From the NCBI GenBank assembly GCA_022775985.1, contig JALFIM010000137.1:1-59572 (forward strand): a stretch of 59,572 bases of DNA, read 5' to 3'. The notes under the pieces are model-generated. The model was not told where the DNA came from. It searched no databases and saw only the letters and a program-made list of their open reading frames with translations. Of this stretch, positions 27,938-35,540 are shown piece after piece. A program made the translations under genes and the position numbers. Every line of letters starts with the position of its first letter. Within the stretch, counting starts at the first letter, position 1. This DNA is from Prevotella sp. (GTDB taxonomy: Bacteria; Bacteroidota; Bacteroidia; Bacteroidales; Bacteroidaceae).

Positions 27938-28732
27938 CTACTTCCTTGTTTTTCTGAAGTCGTCAACGCCGATACCTGTATAGTCGCAAAACGCCCTAAG
28001 GAAGCCCCTTGAATCCCTATACCCTATCTTGACGGCTATGCTTTCAGCATCGTCGTTACTATACAACAATAATTGCTTGGCTTCAAAGATACGCCTTTCC
28101 TGTATCATCTGCTTGGGTGTCTTGCCGTACTTCATCTTCACTTGTTTGAGCAGACTACTTTCAGACATGCACAAATATCTGGCATAGTCGGCCACTCTCG
28201 ACCAATTGGCGTAGTGTTTGTCTACCAAATCCTGAAATGACTCACCGGCTTCAGGCTTCCGCATATCAGCCTGTCCGTCAGAAACACGCCCGCACAAGTC
28301 ATACATGGTACAGAACACATCCACGATACGAGCTATAAGCACACATCTCCTCAACGGGTAGTCATCCATGCCCAGCATCATGTCCATAGACTTGATATTG
28401 CGCCACATATCCAAAAACTGACAGGCTTCAACAGTGTAGACATGCGGCGCAGACTTGTCAAAGACGACGTCTACATGCTGGAATATTGTGCCATCAGGAA
28501 ACATCTTTCTTATTATGCCTTCTTGAAAGCTCAATTCCAAGAAATCAACATTTTCATCCACATCACATGACATCACGTCACCAGGACGCATTATCAACAC
28601 ATCATTGGAAGCGATCTTGTATTTCTCAAAATTTATATCTATGCAGAACTCGCCTCTCTTTATCAACACTATACTGTAAAAAGACAACCTGAATACTTTA
28701 CTTACCCCCCCCATTCCACTTATCAAAGACAT
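27938..28732 (-). CDS. AraC-family transcription regulator, main reading frame
   Basis: The open frame codes 264 residues. The N-terminal half looks like a cupin-type sensor (FRLSFYSIVLIKRGEFCIDI…SNDVLIMRPGDVM), and the C-terminal ~100 residues form two helix-turn-helix motifs (WSRVADYARYLCMSESSLLKQVKMKYGKTPKQMIQERRI…AESIAVKIGYRDSRGFLRAFCDYTGI), typical of AraC/XylS. Upstream, another frame (28698-28796) supplies what looks like the real N-terminus. The two frames join if the G8 tract at 28705-28712 is seven G. The gene as written is therefore either phase-OFF, N-terminally shortened, or affected by a sequencing error. Its target may be the neighbouring glycosidase genes. Confidence 0.8.
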   Translation of the reverse strand: MSLISGMGGVSKVFRLSFYSIVLIKRGEFCIDINFEKYKIASNDVLIMRPGDVMSCDVDENVDFLELSFQEGIIRKMFPDGTIFQHVDVVFDKSAPHVYTVEACQFLDMWRNIKSMDMMLGMDDYPLRRCVLIARIVDVFCTMYDLCGRVSDGQADMRKPEAGESFQDLVDKHYANWSRVADYARYLCMSESSLLKQVKMKYGKTPKQMIQERRIFEAKQLLLYSNDDAESIAVKIGYRDSRGFLRAFCDYTGIGVDDFRKTRK

Positions 28733-28796
28733 CTATACCACACCCTCTTTTCAGAATTTCCTCAGTATAGTATCTTATATTTTCCTTATCATTCAT
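28698..28796 (-). other. Displaced N-terminal segment of the AraC-type gene
   Basis: From ATG at 28796 this frame reads MNDKENIRYYTEEILKR, then GCGIDVFDKWNGGGK and a stop. Deleting one G from the eight-G tract joins it as …DKWNGGVSKVFRLSFY… to the AraC frame. The A/G-rich sequence AAAGAAAAGAAAG just upstream of the ATG could aid initiation. Confidence 0.6.
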
Positions 28797-28829
28797 AAAT
28801 ATCTTTCTTTTCTTTAATGGGGGGGGTAA
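28702..28829. repeat. 14-bp perfect inverted repeat with homopolymeric core
   Basis: TTACCCCCCCCATT (28702-28715) and AATGGGGGGGGTAA (28816-28829) are exact reverse complements separated by 100 bp. One arm is inside the AraC coding frame and the other lies upstream of its N-terminal segment, so the arms flank the putative translation start. Confidence 0.75.
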
Positions 28830-28883
28830 TCATAATACGGTAGTAATTTTACGTGACACTTCTACTTGTAACATTTGTCACCA

Positions 28884-29939
28884 CTACTCAGCACAACGCT
28901 TTACCGCGTCTGACATGATGCCGATGAAAGCACTGGCCGAAGCATTGAGGTTGCTGTCAGCACTTCGCAAACCATTGACGGATGAAGTCCATGCTGTCAT
29001 CTGGCGTTTCAACTCGGCTGCATGTTTCTCCAACTCTTTCTTATGCTCAATCAGATGTTTATCCTCATTGGAACCGTCAATACTCTCAGACAGTTTTTTC
29101 ACGCACGCATCCACAGAGGAGTTGAATTTCGCCACGGCTTGCGCAGTGCTGCCCATCGGTTTGTCTTTCTTATCCAACAAAGCAATACGTGCCTCTACCA
29201 CGTCAAGGCAAGCTCCACTGAACATTGCAGGAACCATTGAAGCCCCGTCAAACTTCATATCCACAGCATACTTCGCAAACGTCTGGAATGCGTCATACAA
29301 ACCGCTCCACTGACATGCCTCGGCACTAAACAACGGTTTTGCAGCCGCAGATGCATGCTGCTGCCTGTCTATGCTACGTGCTATAATCTTGTACATATTG
29401 GTGCAACGCATGACATATCCCCAGTGGTTCATCTCCGCATTGTTGCCCTCAGAAAGCGATTTAAGCTCATGTGCCATAAGCGATGCGGCCCTGTCTGCCG
29501 TAGCAGCGAGATTTGCAGACTTACGATAGCCACTCACATGCTTTGAGAAATATTCAGTGCAAAGGTCGTTCATCATCTCCGCCCACGTATTCTCCTGCGC
29601 ATATATCTCCGATGGAGTTTTTCCATTGAAACTGCCATTAGTGATGAAGAAGTGCAAAACCACAAAATCAGGATTGCTGCGCATCATGTCTGCCGACACA
29701 GATTTCAACTGCTCAAAGCCTTTCTTGTCAGCTGGCGTAAAATACTTCTGGGCATACTGCTCCAGAGCCCCAGTGGCCTTTCCGGTGGTTTGACCGCAGT
29801 CTGCGCCATCACAAGAATCACCTTCTGCAACTACTGATTGATTCTGTCGGGCATTATTACATGACCGACGTGTACACGCCGATGAAGCCAATGCAAGCCC
29901 CATACCCAGCACTGCCACTCCAAATACTTTCATACCCAT
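28884..29939 (-). CDS. Predicted envelope protein of unknown function
   Basis: A 351-residue protein with an N-terminal signal sequence and a probable lipid-attachment cysteine (…LALASSAC). The mature part is helical and hydrophilic. A long charged helix near the C-terminus (…DKHLIEHKKELEKHAAELKRQ) may be a coiled coil. It is vaguely similar in composition to DUF3829 lipoproteins, but I cannot assign it. It lies 46 bp downstream of the TonB-domain gene on the same strand and may be co-transcribed with it. Confidence 0.6.
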   Translation of the reverse strand: MGMKVFGVAVLGMGLALASSACTRRSCNNARQNQSVVAEGDSCDGADCGQTTGKATGALEQYAQKYFTPADKKGFEQLKSVSADMMRSNPDFVVLHFFITNGSFNGKTPSEIYAQENTWAEMMNDLCTEYFSKHVSGYRKSANLAATADRAASLMAHELKSLSEGNNAEMNHWGYVMRCTNMYKIIARSIDRQQHASAAAKPLFSAEACQWSGLYDAFQTFAKYAVDMKFDGASMVPAMFSGACLDVVEARIALLDKKDKPMGSTAQAVAKFNSSVDACVKKLSESIDGSNEDKHLIEHKKELEKHAAELKRQMTAWTSSVNGLRSADSNLNASASAFIGIMSDAVKRCAE

Positions 29940-29985
29940 AACATCATTTTTAAATATGGACTTATCATTTTAATAACACACATCA

Positions 29986-31011
29986 TTATTTTACATCCAC
30001 CAGACAGGCGTTATACCTAACGCTTGCCATACGCTCGAACTGCTGGGCCTCCCTTATACGAGGCAGCAGAATGTCGCGTCTCATGGATTCGTATTTCGGG
30101 TCATCCAGAGCCTTGCTGAGAACGTCAAGCTGTGCCCTACGGCCTTTCAGAAAGCCCATGAGCAAAGCCTTGTGCAATACGTCAAACAGCGTTTTCTCGT
30201 CATCAACATATTTCAGCGCATTTGCGTATTGCACATCGGCATTGTCACTATGCCCCTGCATATCGTATATAAGTCCACGATAGAAATATACAAACATTGG
30301 TACGCATCCTTTACTTTTTTCATATCGCGCCACTGTTTTCAAGGCTTGGTCATATTTCCCCAACGACACGTATGAGCGGATAAGATATTCTACGGCATTG
30401 GGATGGTCGGGCCTGATGCTTAACGTATGCTCCAGAAAGCCAATGAAAGCATTAAGGCTGTCTACGCTCACGGCCTTACCCTCCTCATTATACGTCAGCA
30501 TACGCATGACGGCCTTGCCATACCGAATGTCATCAGCAGAAATCACGCGTCCACCAGGCTTGCTGTTAATAATGCTCAAAGGGACAGTAACACGCACATC
30601 TACAGCCTTGCCATCATGCATACCGGGAATCCACTTGGGCATTGACCGCACAAGTCTCACAGCCTCGCACGAGACATCTGTGTCAGACGCGCCGACCACC
30701 TTAACGCTGTCAAGTGTTCCATCCTTACGCACAATACATCTCACGCTGACATTGACAGTGGGAGCATCCATACCTTCAGTAAATCTGAAATTGCGCAAAC
30801 AATACTCCCTCATAGCCACTGCACCACCTCTGAATTGAGGCATCTGCTCCACTACGTCATACACCTTGCTGTCATCTGCGACACAAGCAACAGGGATTAA
30901 TGTAAATAGCAGGAAAAAGAATCTTATCACCAAGCCATAATGTGCCTGATGAACGAAACTGCTGACAGTACTCCGTATAAACGAGAATTGATTGTAGGTC
31001 TGCATTATCAT
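29986..31011 (-). CDS. TonB C-terminal-like domain protein with TPR-like C-terminus
   Basis: A 341-residue protein (start at 31011, ATG at 31005 also possible; the longer open frame crosses the promoter). One hydrophobic segment (VIRFFFLLFTLIPVACVA, ~28-45) precedes a TonB-CTD-like domain: 'VYDVVEQMPQFRGGAVAMREYCLRNFRF…GMDAPTVNVSVRCIVRKDGTLDSVKVVGASD…EAVRLVRSMPKWIPGMHDGKAVDVRVTVPL' (~50-160). The rest shows TPR-like repeats (PNAVEYLIRSYVSLGKYDQALKTVARYEKS). Proteins of this kind are periplasmic and anchored to the inner membrane. Lacking ExbBD neighbours, an energy-transducing role is uncertain. Confidence 0.72.
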   Translation of the reverse strand: MIMQTYNQFSFIRSTVSSFVHQAHYGLVIRFFFLLFTLIPVACVADDSKVYDVVEQMPQFRGGAVAMREYCLRNFRFTEGMDAPTVNVSVRCIVRKDGTLDSVKVVGASDTDVSCEAVRLVRSMPKWIPGMHDGKAVDVRVTVPLSIINSKPGGRVISADDIRYGKAVMRMLTYNEEGKAVSVDSLNAFIGFLEHTLSIRPDHPNAVEYLIRSYVSLGKYDQALKTVARYEKSKGCVPMFVYFYRGLIYDMQGHSDNADVQYANALKYVDDEKTLFDVLHKALLMGFLKGRRAQLDVLSKALDDPKYESMRRDILLPRIREAQQFERMASVRYNACLVDVK

Positions 31012-31039
31012 TGATATTTTAGTTTTAGGTTCTATGTTG

Positions 31040-31047
31040 CAAAGATA
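31040..31047 (-). promoter_or_regulatory. -7 promoter box of the TonB-domain gene
   Basis: TATCTTTG on the minus strand, about 30 bp upstream of the ATG at 31011. It rules out the longer upstream frame as the true start. Confidence 0.6.
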
Positions 31048-31208
31048 AAGATAAAGAATCAAAAATTGCAGTACAAAAAGCGGAAAAAAGAGAGGGAAAA
31101 GCGGAAAAAGAATAACGGAGGACTTGACATCGCTGGCGCAAAACAATAACTTTGCAGCGTCATGATATCAGACAGGCGTTCTTTGACATATTTACATACC
31201 TTTTTAAT

Positions 31209-32072
31209 TTATACGCATTGGTGGAATCTATACCTTCGAAGGTCTCTGACGATGAGTGCAGTCAAGGGTTCTGACAACTGCGCATCCTTTTCAGAAACTA
31301 TCTTATTCAAGCGCATCACTTGCGTGTCGCGTGCCTCAATAATGGAGATAATCTCGTCCTCATCGTTCATCTTCTGTCGCAGTTCCGCACTCATCGTCGC
31401 AAGGCTTAAGCGGTGCAGTATGTGCATCATCTCCTTATCGTCTCTGTACAGGTGCTCGTCAAGGCTGATTATCTGCTGGCTCTGCTCTGTGCGGTGTGAC
31501 TGGTCAAACACGCTCAACACTTTGTCAAGGCGGTTGTTTATCTTACCGTGAAGTAAAGGTATCTGCACGATGATGCTGTCGTGAATCAAACTGCTTATAA
31601 AAGGGTCTTTCTCGCCGTTCTTCACTTCCTTGCCGTCATAGTCGAGGGCCTTGTGCCCAACATATACTACTGGCTTGTCGATGTCACCGATGCGGTGCCC
31701 CAACAGATATACGGCAATCATGGGAATGGCATAGCCCTTGTCCTTGCCGTCAGGCATGATGTTTTCCTCGGCGTTGTACTGGGCGGCAAGATAGCGGCGG
31801 AAACGCAGCGTCTCGGTGTCCACCCATGTCTTTTGCAACTCTATCAGCACGAGACGTATGGTGCCGTCGTCCTCCCTCACCCTTGCGGCAAAGTCTATGC
31901 GGAACATGGATATTTTGTCGCGCGTTATGTTAGGGTGCTCATGCCGACGCATCTCCACGCTCACGACCTCTTTCTTGAGCAGGGCTGAAAGCACGGTCTT
32001 TGCGATGCGCTCATCCTCCATAAGGAATTTGAACACAGAGTCGTATATCGGGTTGGCTACGGTTATTTTCAT
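31209..32072 (-). CDS. Rpn-type PD-(D/E)XK nuclease/putative transposase
   Basis: A 287-residue protein matching the Rpn family (recombination-promoting nuclease, PD-(D/E)XK transposase-like), common in Bacteroidales. The N-terminal 'NPIYDSVFKFLMEDERIAKTVLSALL' is the family signature. The nuclease core is 'FRIDFAARV…IRLVLIELQKTW', giving D and ExQ catalytic positions. A basic C-terminus follows a long helix. Dispersed repeat copy 3 lies directly upstream. No terminal repeats are seen, so it is not shown to be mobile here. Confidence 0.85.
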   Translation of the reverse strand: MKITVANPIYDSVFKFLMEDERIAKTVLSALLKKEVVSVEMRRHEHPNITRDKISMFRIDFAARVREDDGTIRLVLIELQKTWVDTETLRFRRYLAAQYNAEENIMPDGKDKGYAIPMIAVYLLGHRIGDIDKPVVYVGHKALDYDGKEVKNGEKDPFISSLIHDSIIVQIPLLHGKINNRLDKVLSVFDQSHRTEQSQQIISLDEHLYRDDKEMMHILHRLSLATMSAELRQKMNDEDEIISIIEARDTQVMRLNKIVSEKDAQLSEPLTALIVRDLRRYRFHQCV

Positions 32073-32096
32073 ATTCTTGTGTCTTTATTGAGCTTG

Positions 32097-32172
32097 TTGG
32101 GTAACAGATAGTGTAAGCGCGAGAGCAACGAAACATGTTTCAATTGTCGGGCCACTGTTTATCTGTTTGCAA
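32097..32172 (+). repeat. Dispersed intergenic repeat, copy 3
   Basis: AGATAGTGTAAGCGCGAGAG … GTTTCAATTGTCGGGCCAC … TTATCTG matches copy 1 closely over about 70 bp. It occupies the region just upstream of the Rpn-type gene. Confidence 0.6.
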
Positions 32173-32281
32173 ATGTAGATAAAAAAACTAATTACAGGCT
32201 GCTGCCATACAAAAAACATTAAGTAGATAATCAAAATCGTGCACAAAAATGATTTCAACGAATGCCATACGCATGCCATAC

Positions 32282-32324
32282 AAAAAAGGCACCGAGAGAA
32301 TGCTCGCGCACTTCCCGATGCCTT
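32282..32324 (-). terminator. Terminator of the second Sus-type operon
   Basis: On the minus strand AAGGCA-CGGGA pairs imperfectly with CTCGGTGCCTT, followed by TTTTTTG, 32 bp beyond the stop codon of the DUF4973 lipoprotein gene. Confidence 0.7.
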
Positions 32325-32355
32325 GATATAAAGAGTTAGTTGCAAATAGCTTGCA

Positions 32356-33375
32356 TTACCACTCGATAGCCTGATCCTCGTTAGGTATCTGAGTGTTGAG
32401 CTTACGCTCGAGAGTCAGAGTACCCTTGGCGGTGTAGGCCATCTCCGTACCCTTCACCGATGTGTAGTCAACATAGCTGTAGCTGATGTTGTTGATGATG
32501 ACATAGCGGTGCTTGAGGTAGGGCTGCACCTCATCCATGGTCTCATAGATGCGGAACGAAGCCTTGCCATCGGTGGTGAACTTCATGGCAGGATTGTCTG
32601 ACCACAGCTTCACAGAGCCCTGGCCATCGCCTATGAACTGTGCGTAAATCTTGTAGTTCACGCGGTCGGTGCGCTTCTCGTTGATGTCGCCAGCATAGAA
32701 GAACACGGTGTTCTCGTCTACGACATAGGCACGGGATGTCTCCATACCAATGGCGTTGCTGGGATCCTCAGAGTTGGCCAGTGTGAGGGTGGTGGCAGAG
32801 TAGTTGCCAGAGTAGTCGTTGTAAGGATATACGCGGAGCATGGCCTTGGCGTAGTTCTTACGCGGATGTGAGGGATAGGGCGACACACCGTCGTCTACGA
32901 TGGTCAGTGGGAGCACCCACTTGTCCACCATGTCTATGCCCTTGAAGTTGAACTTAATCTTGAACAGGCCGACGCTCTGTCCGCCCTCGATGGTCACGTT
33001 CTGCGGATACTCAGCATAGTCGTTCATATCCACGTAGTAGAGGTCCTTGCGGCTCTGGAAACGTGCATAGTTGAGTATGCCGAGGGTATCGGTGTCGTGA
33101 GCGATGCTCACCTTGATGGTGCTGGGATTGACGGTGGAGCCGCTCACGATGACCGGCAGGTCATAGCTTGAGATTCCCTCCTCGCCATACATGTATGAGC
33201 CATCGTCGTTGTGACGGCTGTAAGGCACATAGACAGAGGTCACGCCGTTGTCGTTGAGCTGCGCCTTGAAGCTGACATAATGGGTGTACTGCTCGTCCTT
33301 CCACTCATCGTTGCATGAGGTCATGAGAGTGAGCACGCCAATCAAAGATGCCAACAGTATTGATATCTTCTTCAT
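32356..33375 (-). CDS. DUF4973/DUF1735-type surface lipoprotein
   Basis: A 339-residue lipoprotein (start at 33375, signal peptide MKKISILLASLIGVLTLMTSC, lipobox TSC, then acidic NDEW). It has two beta-rich parts: an N-terminal DUF1735-like domain (…SSYDLPVIVSGSTVNPSTIKVSIAHD…) and a C-terminal DUF4973-like part that ends '…TAKGTLTLERK'. Such proteins fill the SusE/F-like place after SusD and probably bind glycan on the cell surface. It lies 19 bp after SusD and is the last gene of the operon. Confidence 0.75.
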   Translation of the reverse strand: MKKISILLASLIGVLTLMTSCNDEWKDEQYTHYVSFKAQLNDNGVTSVYVPYSRHNDDGSYMYGEEGISSYDLPVIVSGSTVNPSTIKVSIAHDTDTLGILNYARFQSRKDLYYVDMNDYAEYPQNVTIEGGQSVGLFKIKFNFKGIDMVDKWVLPLTIVDDGVSPYPSHPRKNYAKAMLRVYPYNDYSGNYSATTLTLANSEDPSNAIGMETSRAYVVDENTVFFYAGDINEKRTDRVNYKIYAQFIGDGQGSVKLWSDNPAMKFTTDGKASFRIYETMDEVQPYLKHRYVIINNISYSYVDYTSVKGTEMAYTAKGTLTLERKLNTQIPNEDQAIEW

Positions 33376-33394
33376 TTTGTTTGCTTTTAAGAGA

Positions 33395-35515
33395 TTAATC
33401 ATTATATGTCCATCCCGGGTTCTGAGTGAGGTTCTTGTTGCGCTTCAGCTCAGAGTGAGAGATTGGCCAGAAATACATCTTGTCAGAGAACGTAGACTGG
33501 AGGTTGTATGTCGGGATGACCTTCTGGAACTCGTCCTTGTTGGAGGCCGTCTGGAACACGTTCAGACCATAGATAGGCTTCGACTCCTCGATGGGAGCGT
33601 CCATCCAGCGGCGCAGGTCGAAGTAGCGACGACCCTCACCCATGAACTCAATCATACGCTCGCGCTTGATTTTCGAGCGCAGCACGCTCTTGTCGGCATA
33701 CTCAGCTTCGGTGTAGTCGGGCAGACCGGCGCGGCAGCGCACGGGGCGTATGCCCTTCTTTATCTCATTCTCATCGCGGCTGATGGTGTAGGTCTGCGTG
33801 CCGTCCCACGACTCCACCTGATAGGTGCCATCGAGCTCGTTGAGAGCCTCGGCGTACATCAGCAGGATGTCGGCGTAGCGGATAGCGGTCTCGGCCTTCT
33901 CACGGATGTTGCTGTAACGGTTCTCGGTATCGTTGATATACTCATGAGGATTATACCACTTCTTGATACCGATACCAGTACGCAGATATGAGAACGCGTT
34001 GAGATAACCGTTGCCACCTGCGCGGTAGTAGAATATCTGACGGTTGCGGTTGGATGACGACGGATCGTCTACAGTCTCCCATACACAACCGTTGAACGAC
34101 ACTGACGCGTAGAAGCGGGGCTCACGGTCGGCATACTGCAGCGACACGTTGGCACGCAGTGGGGGATAGTCCTTATAGTCCCTACGTGTAGTCCAACCAG
34201 TACGACGGTCAGAGCCATCGCCACCGTTCATCTCGCTGTCCTTGCCGGGGATGTCGGTACCGTCCTTCTGATAGTAGGCATCACACATCTTCTGTGTCAT
34301 ACCGTGAGTGTTCCATCCACCGAGGCTTACAGGCATCTCGTGGATGACGAGAGCACCGGCACCGAAGCTGTTGTCCTTGGACGACAGGTTGGCAACACGC
34401 GAGAAGATGAGCTCGGGGTTGTCGGCAGCCGTCACAGCACCGTTGAAGAGGTTGCGGTAAGACAGGCACGGGTCGATGTCCTTGTAGCCATCGGGCCAGT
34501 TCTTCGTTGAGAAGTCGCCATCATCATACGGCTCAATAGTGATAGGAGCGTCATCGGTGGCAACAGTCACCTTAGCCACATGGAACAGCTCGTATGCGTT
34601 GAGGTTCATCACGTCCTTGCATGCAGCAGCGGCACGTGCCCACTTGCTCTCATCGTATGTGAGCGAGAGGAGGTGTGTGCCGTCCTTGTTGACGAGCTGC
34701 TTGGCAGCATCGTCGGTCACGCCTGCGGGATGTGAGCCGTTCTGCAGCTGACCGTTGGCCAGAGGGCTGGCAGCATAGATGTAGGCCAGCGCACGTGTGG
34801 CGAGACAGGCACCCTTGGTAGGACGTGCGGCATTGCCCTCGTCGCGGTGTACGTACTTTATCTCCTTGGCGGCCTGTATCATCTCCTTAGAGATGTAGTC
34901 TACCACTTCCTCGTATGTAGAACGCGGTATGGCAAGCTCGTCGTAGCTCTTGGTGTAGTCGGCACCCTCATCGGGCATGATGGGCACAGGACCGTACTTG
35001 CGGAGCAGCAGCCAGTAGTAGTAGGCGCGTACGAAGCGTGCCTGGCCACGGTAGTCCTCTATCTCATCGGCGGTCATCTCCTTGTTCATGTATATGTTGT
35101 GGATGAACACTGATGCCTGATATATACCCTTGTAGCAGTTGATCCATGAGTTCTGGCCCACGCCCTCGTCGTACTCACCGAGACGGAACGAGTTGTAAGA
35201 AGCCCATGTGGCATCCTTCGAGTCGCCGAAGGTGTTGTCGCGGTCGCCGTAGTACATGTCATCGGCGAAGCAGAACGGATTCCATGAGCCGTCGCCATTG
35301 CCGGTGCCACCCTTGCTGGTGACCTCGGCGTTGGAACCCTTGAGGAAGCTGTAGGCATAGGCGAGCCATTCCTCCGACTGCGTCTTGTCCTGGAACACCA
35401 CCTCAATGGTCTTGCGGTCCTTGAAATATTTGTCTGAGTCGAGGTCCTCGCAAGAGGTGAGCAGCGTGCCCGCGCAGACCACCGACATCATATATATCGC
35501 AAATTTATTTTTCAT
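33395..35515 (-). CDS. SusD/RagB family nutrient-binding lipoprotein
   Basis: A 706-residue SusD homologue, longer than average. Signal peptide with lipobox LLTSC, then EDLDSDKYFKDR. TPR-like helices are visible ('DYRGQARFVRAYYYWLLLRKYGPVPIMPDEG…'), as is the C-terminal SusD motif region ('RSKIKRERMIEFMGEGRRYFDLRRW'). It pairs with SusC just upstream (25-bp gap) and would capture the oligosaccharide imported by it. Confidence 0.93.
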   Translation of the reverse strand: MKNKFAIYMMSVVCAGTLLTSCEDLDSDKYFKDRKTIEVVFQDKTQSEEWLAYAYSFLKGSNAEVTSKGGTGNGDGSWNPFCFADDMYYGDRDNTFGDSKDATWASYNSFRLGEYDEGVGQNSWINCYKGIYQASVFIHNIYMNKEMTADEIEDYRGQARFVRAYYYWLLLRKYGPVPIMPDEGADYTKSYDELAIPRSTYEEVVDYISKEMIQAAKEIKYVHRDEGNAARPTKGACLATRALAYIYAASPLANGQLQNGSHPAGVTDDAAKQLVNKDGTHLLSLTYDESKWARAAAACKDVMNLNAYELFHVAKVTVATDDAPITIEPYDDGDFSTKNWPDGYKDIDPCLSYRNLFNGAVTAADNPELIFSRVANLSSKDNSFGAGALVIHEMPVSLGGWNTHGMTQKMCDAYYQKDGTDIPGKDSEMNGGDGSDRRTGWTTRRDYKDYPPLRANVSLQYADREPRFYASVSFNGCVWETVDDPSSSNRNRQIFYYRAGGNGYLNAFSYLRTGIGIKKWYNPHEYINDTENRYSNIREKAETAIRYADILLMYAEALNELDGTYQVESWDGTQTYTISRDENEIKKGIRPVRCRAGLPDYTEAEYADKSVLRSKIKRERMIEFMGEGRRYFDLRRWMDAPIEESKPIYGLNVFQTASNKDEFQKVIPTYNLQSTFSDKMYFWPISHSELKRNKNLTQNPGWTYND

Positions 35516-35540
35516 AATTGTTTCCTAAATTATAATGTGT

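Noticed and set aside
31147..31154. TAACTTTG -7-like box on the plus strand
   Set aside because: No plus-strand gene or RNA structure follows; the next gene is on the minus strand.
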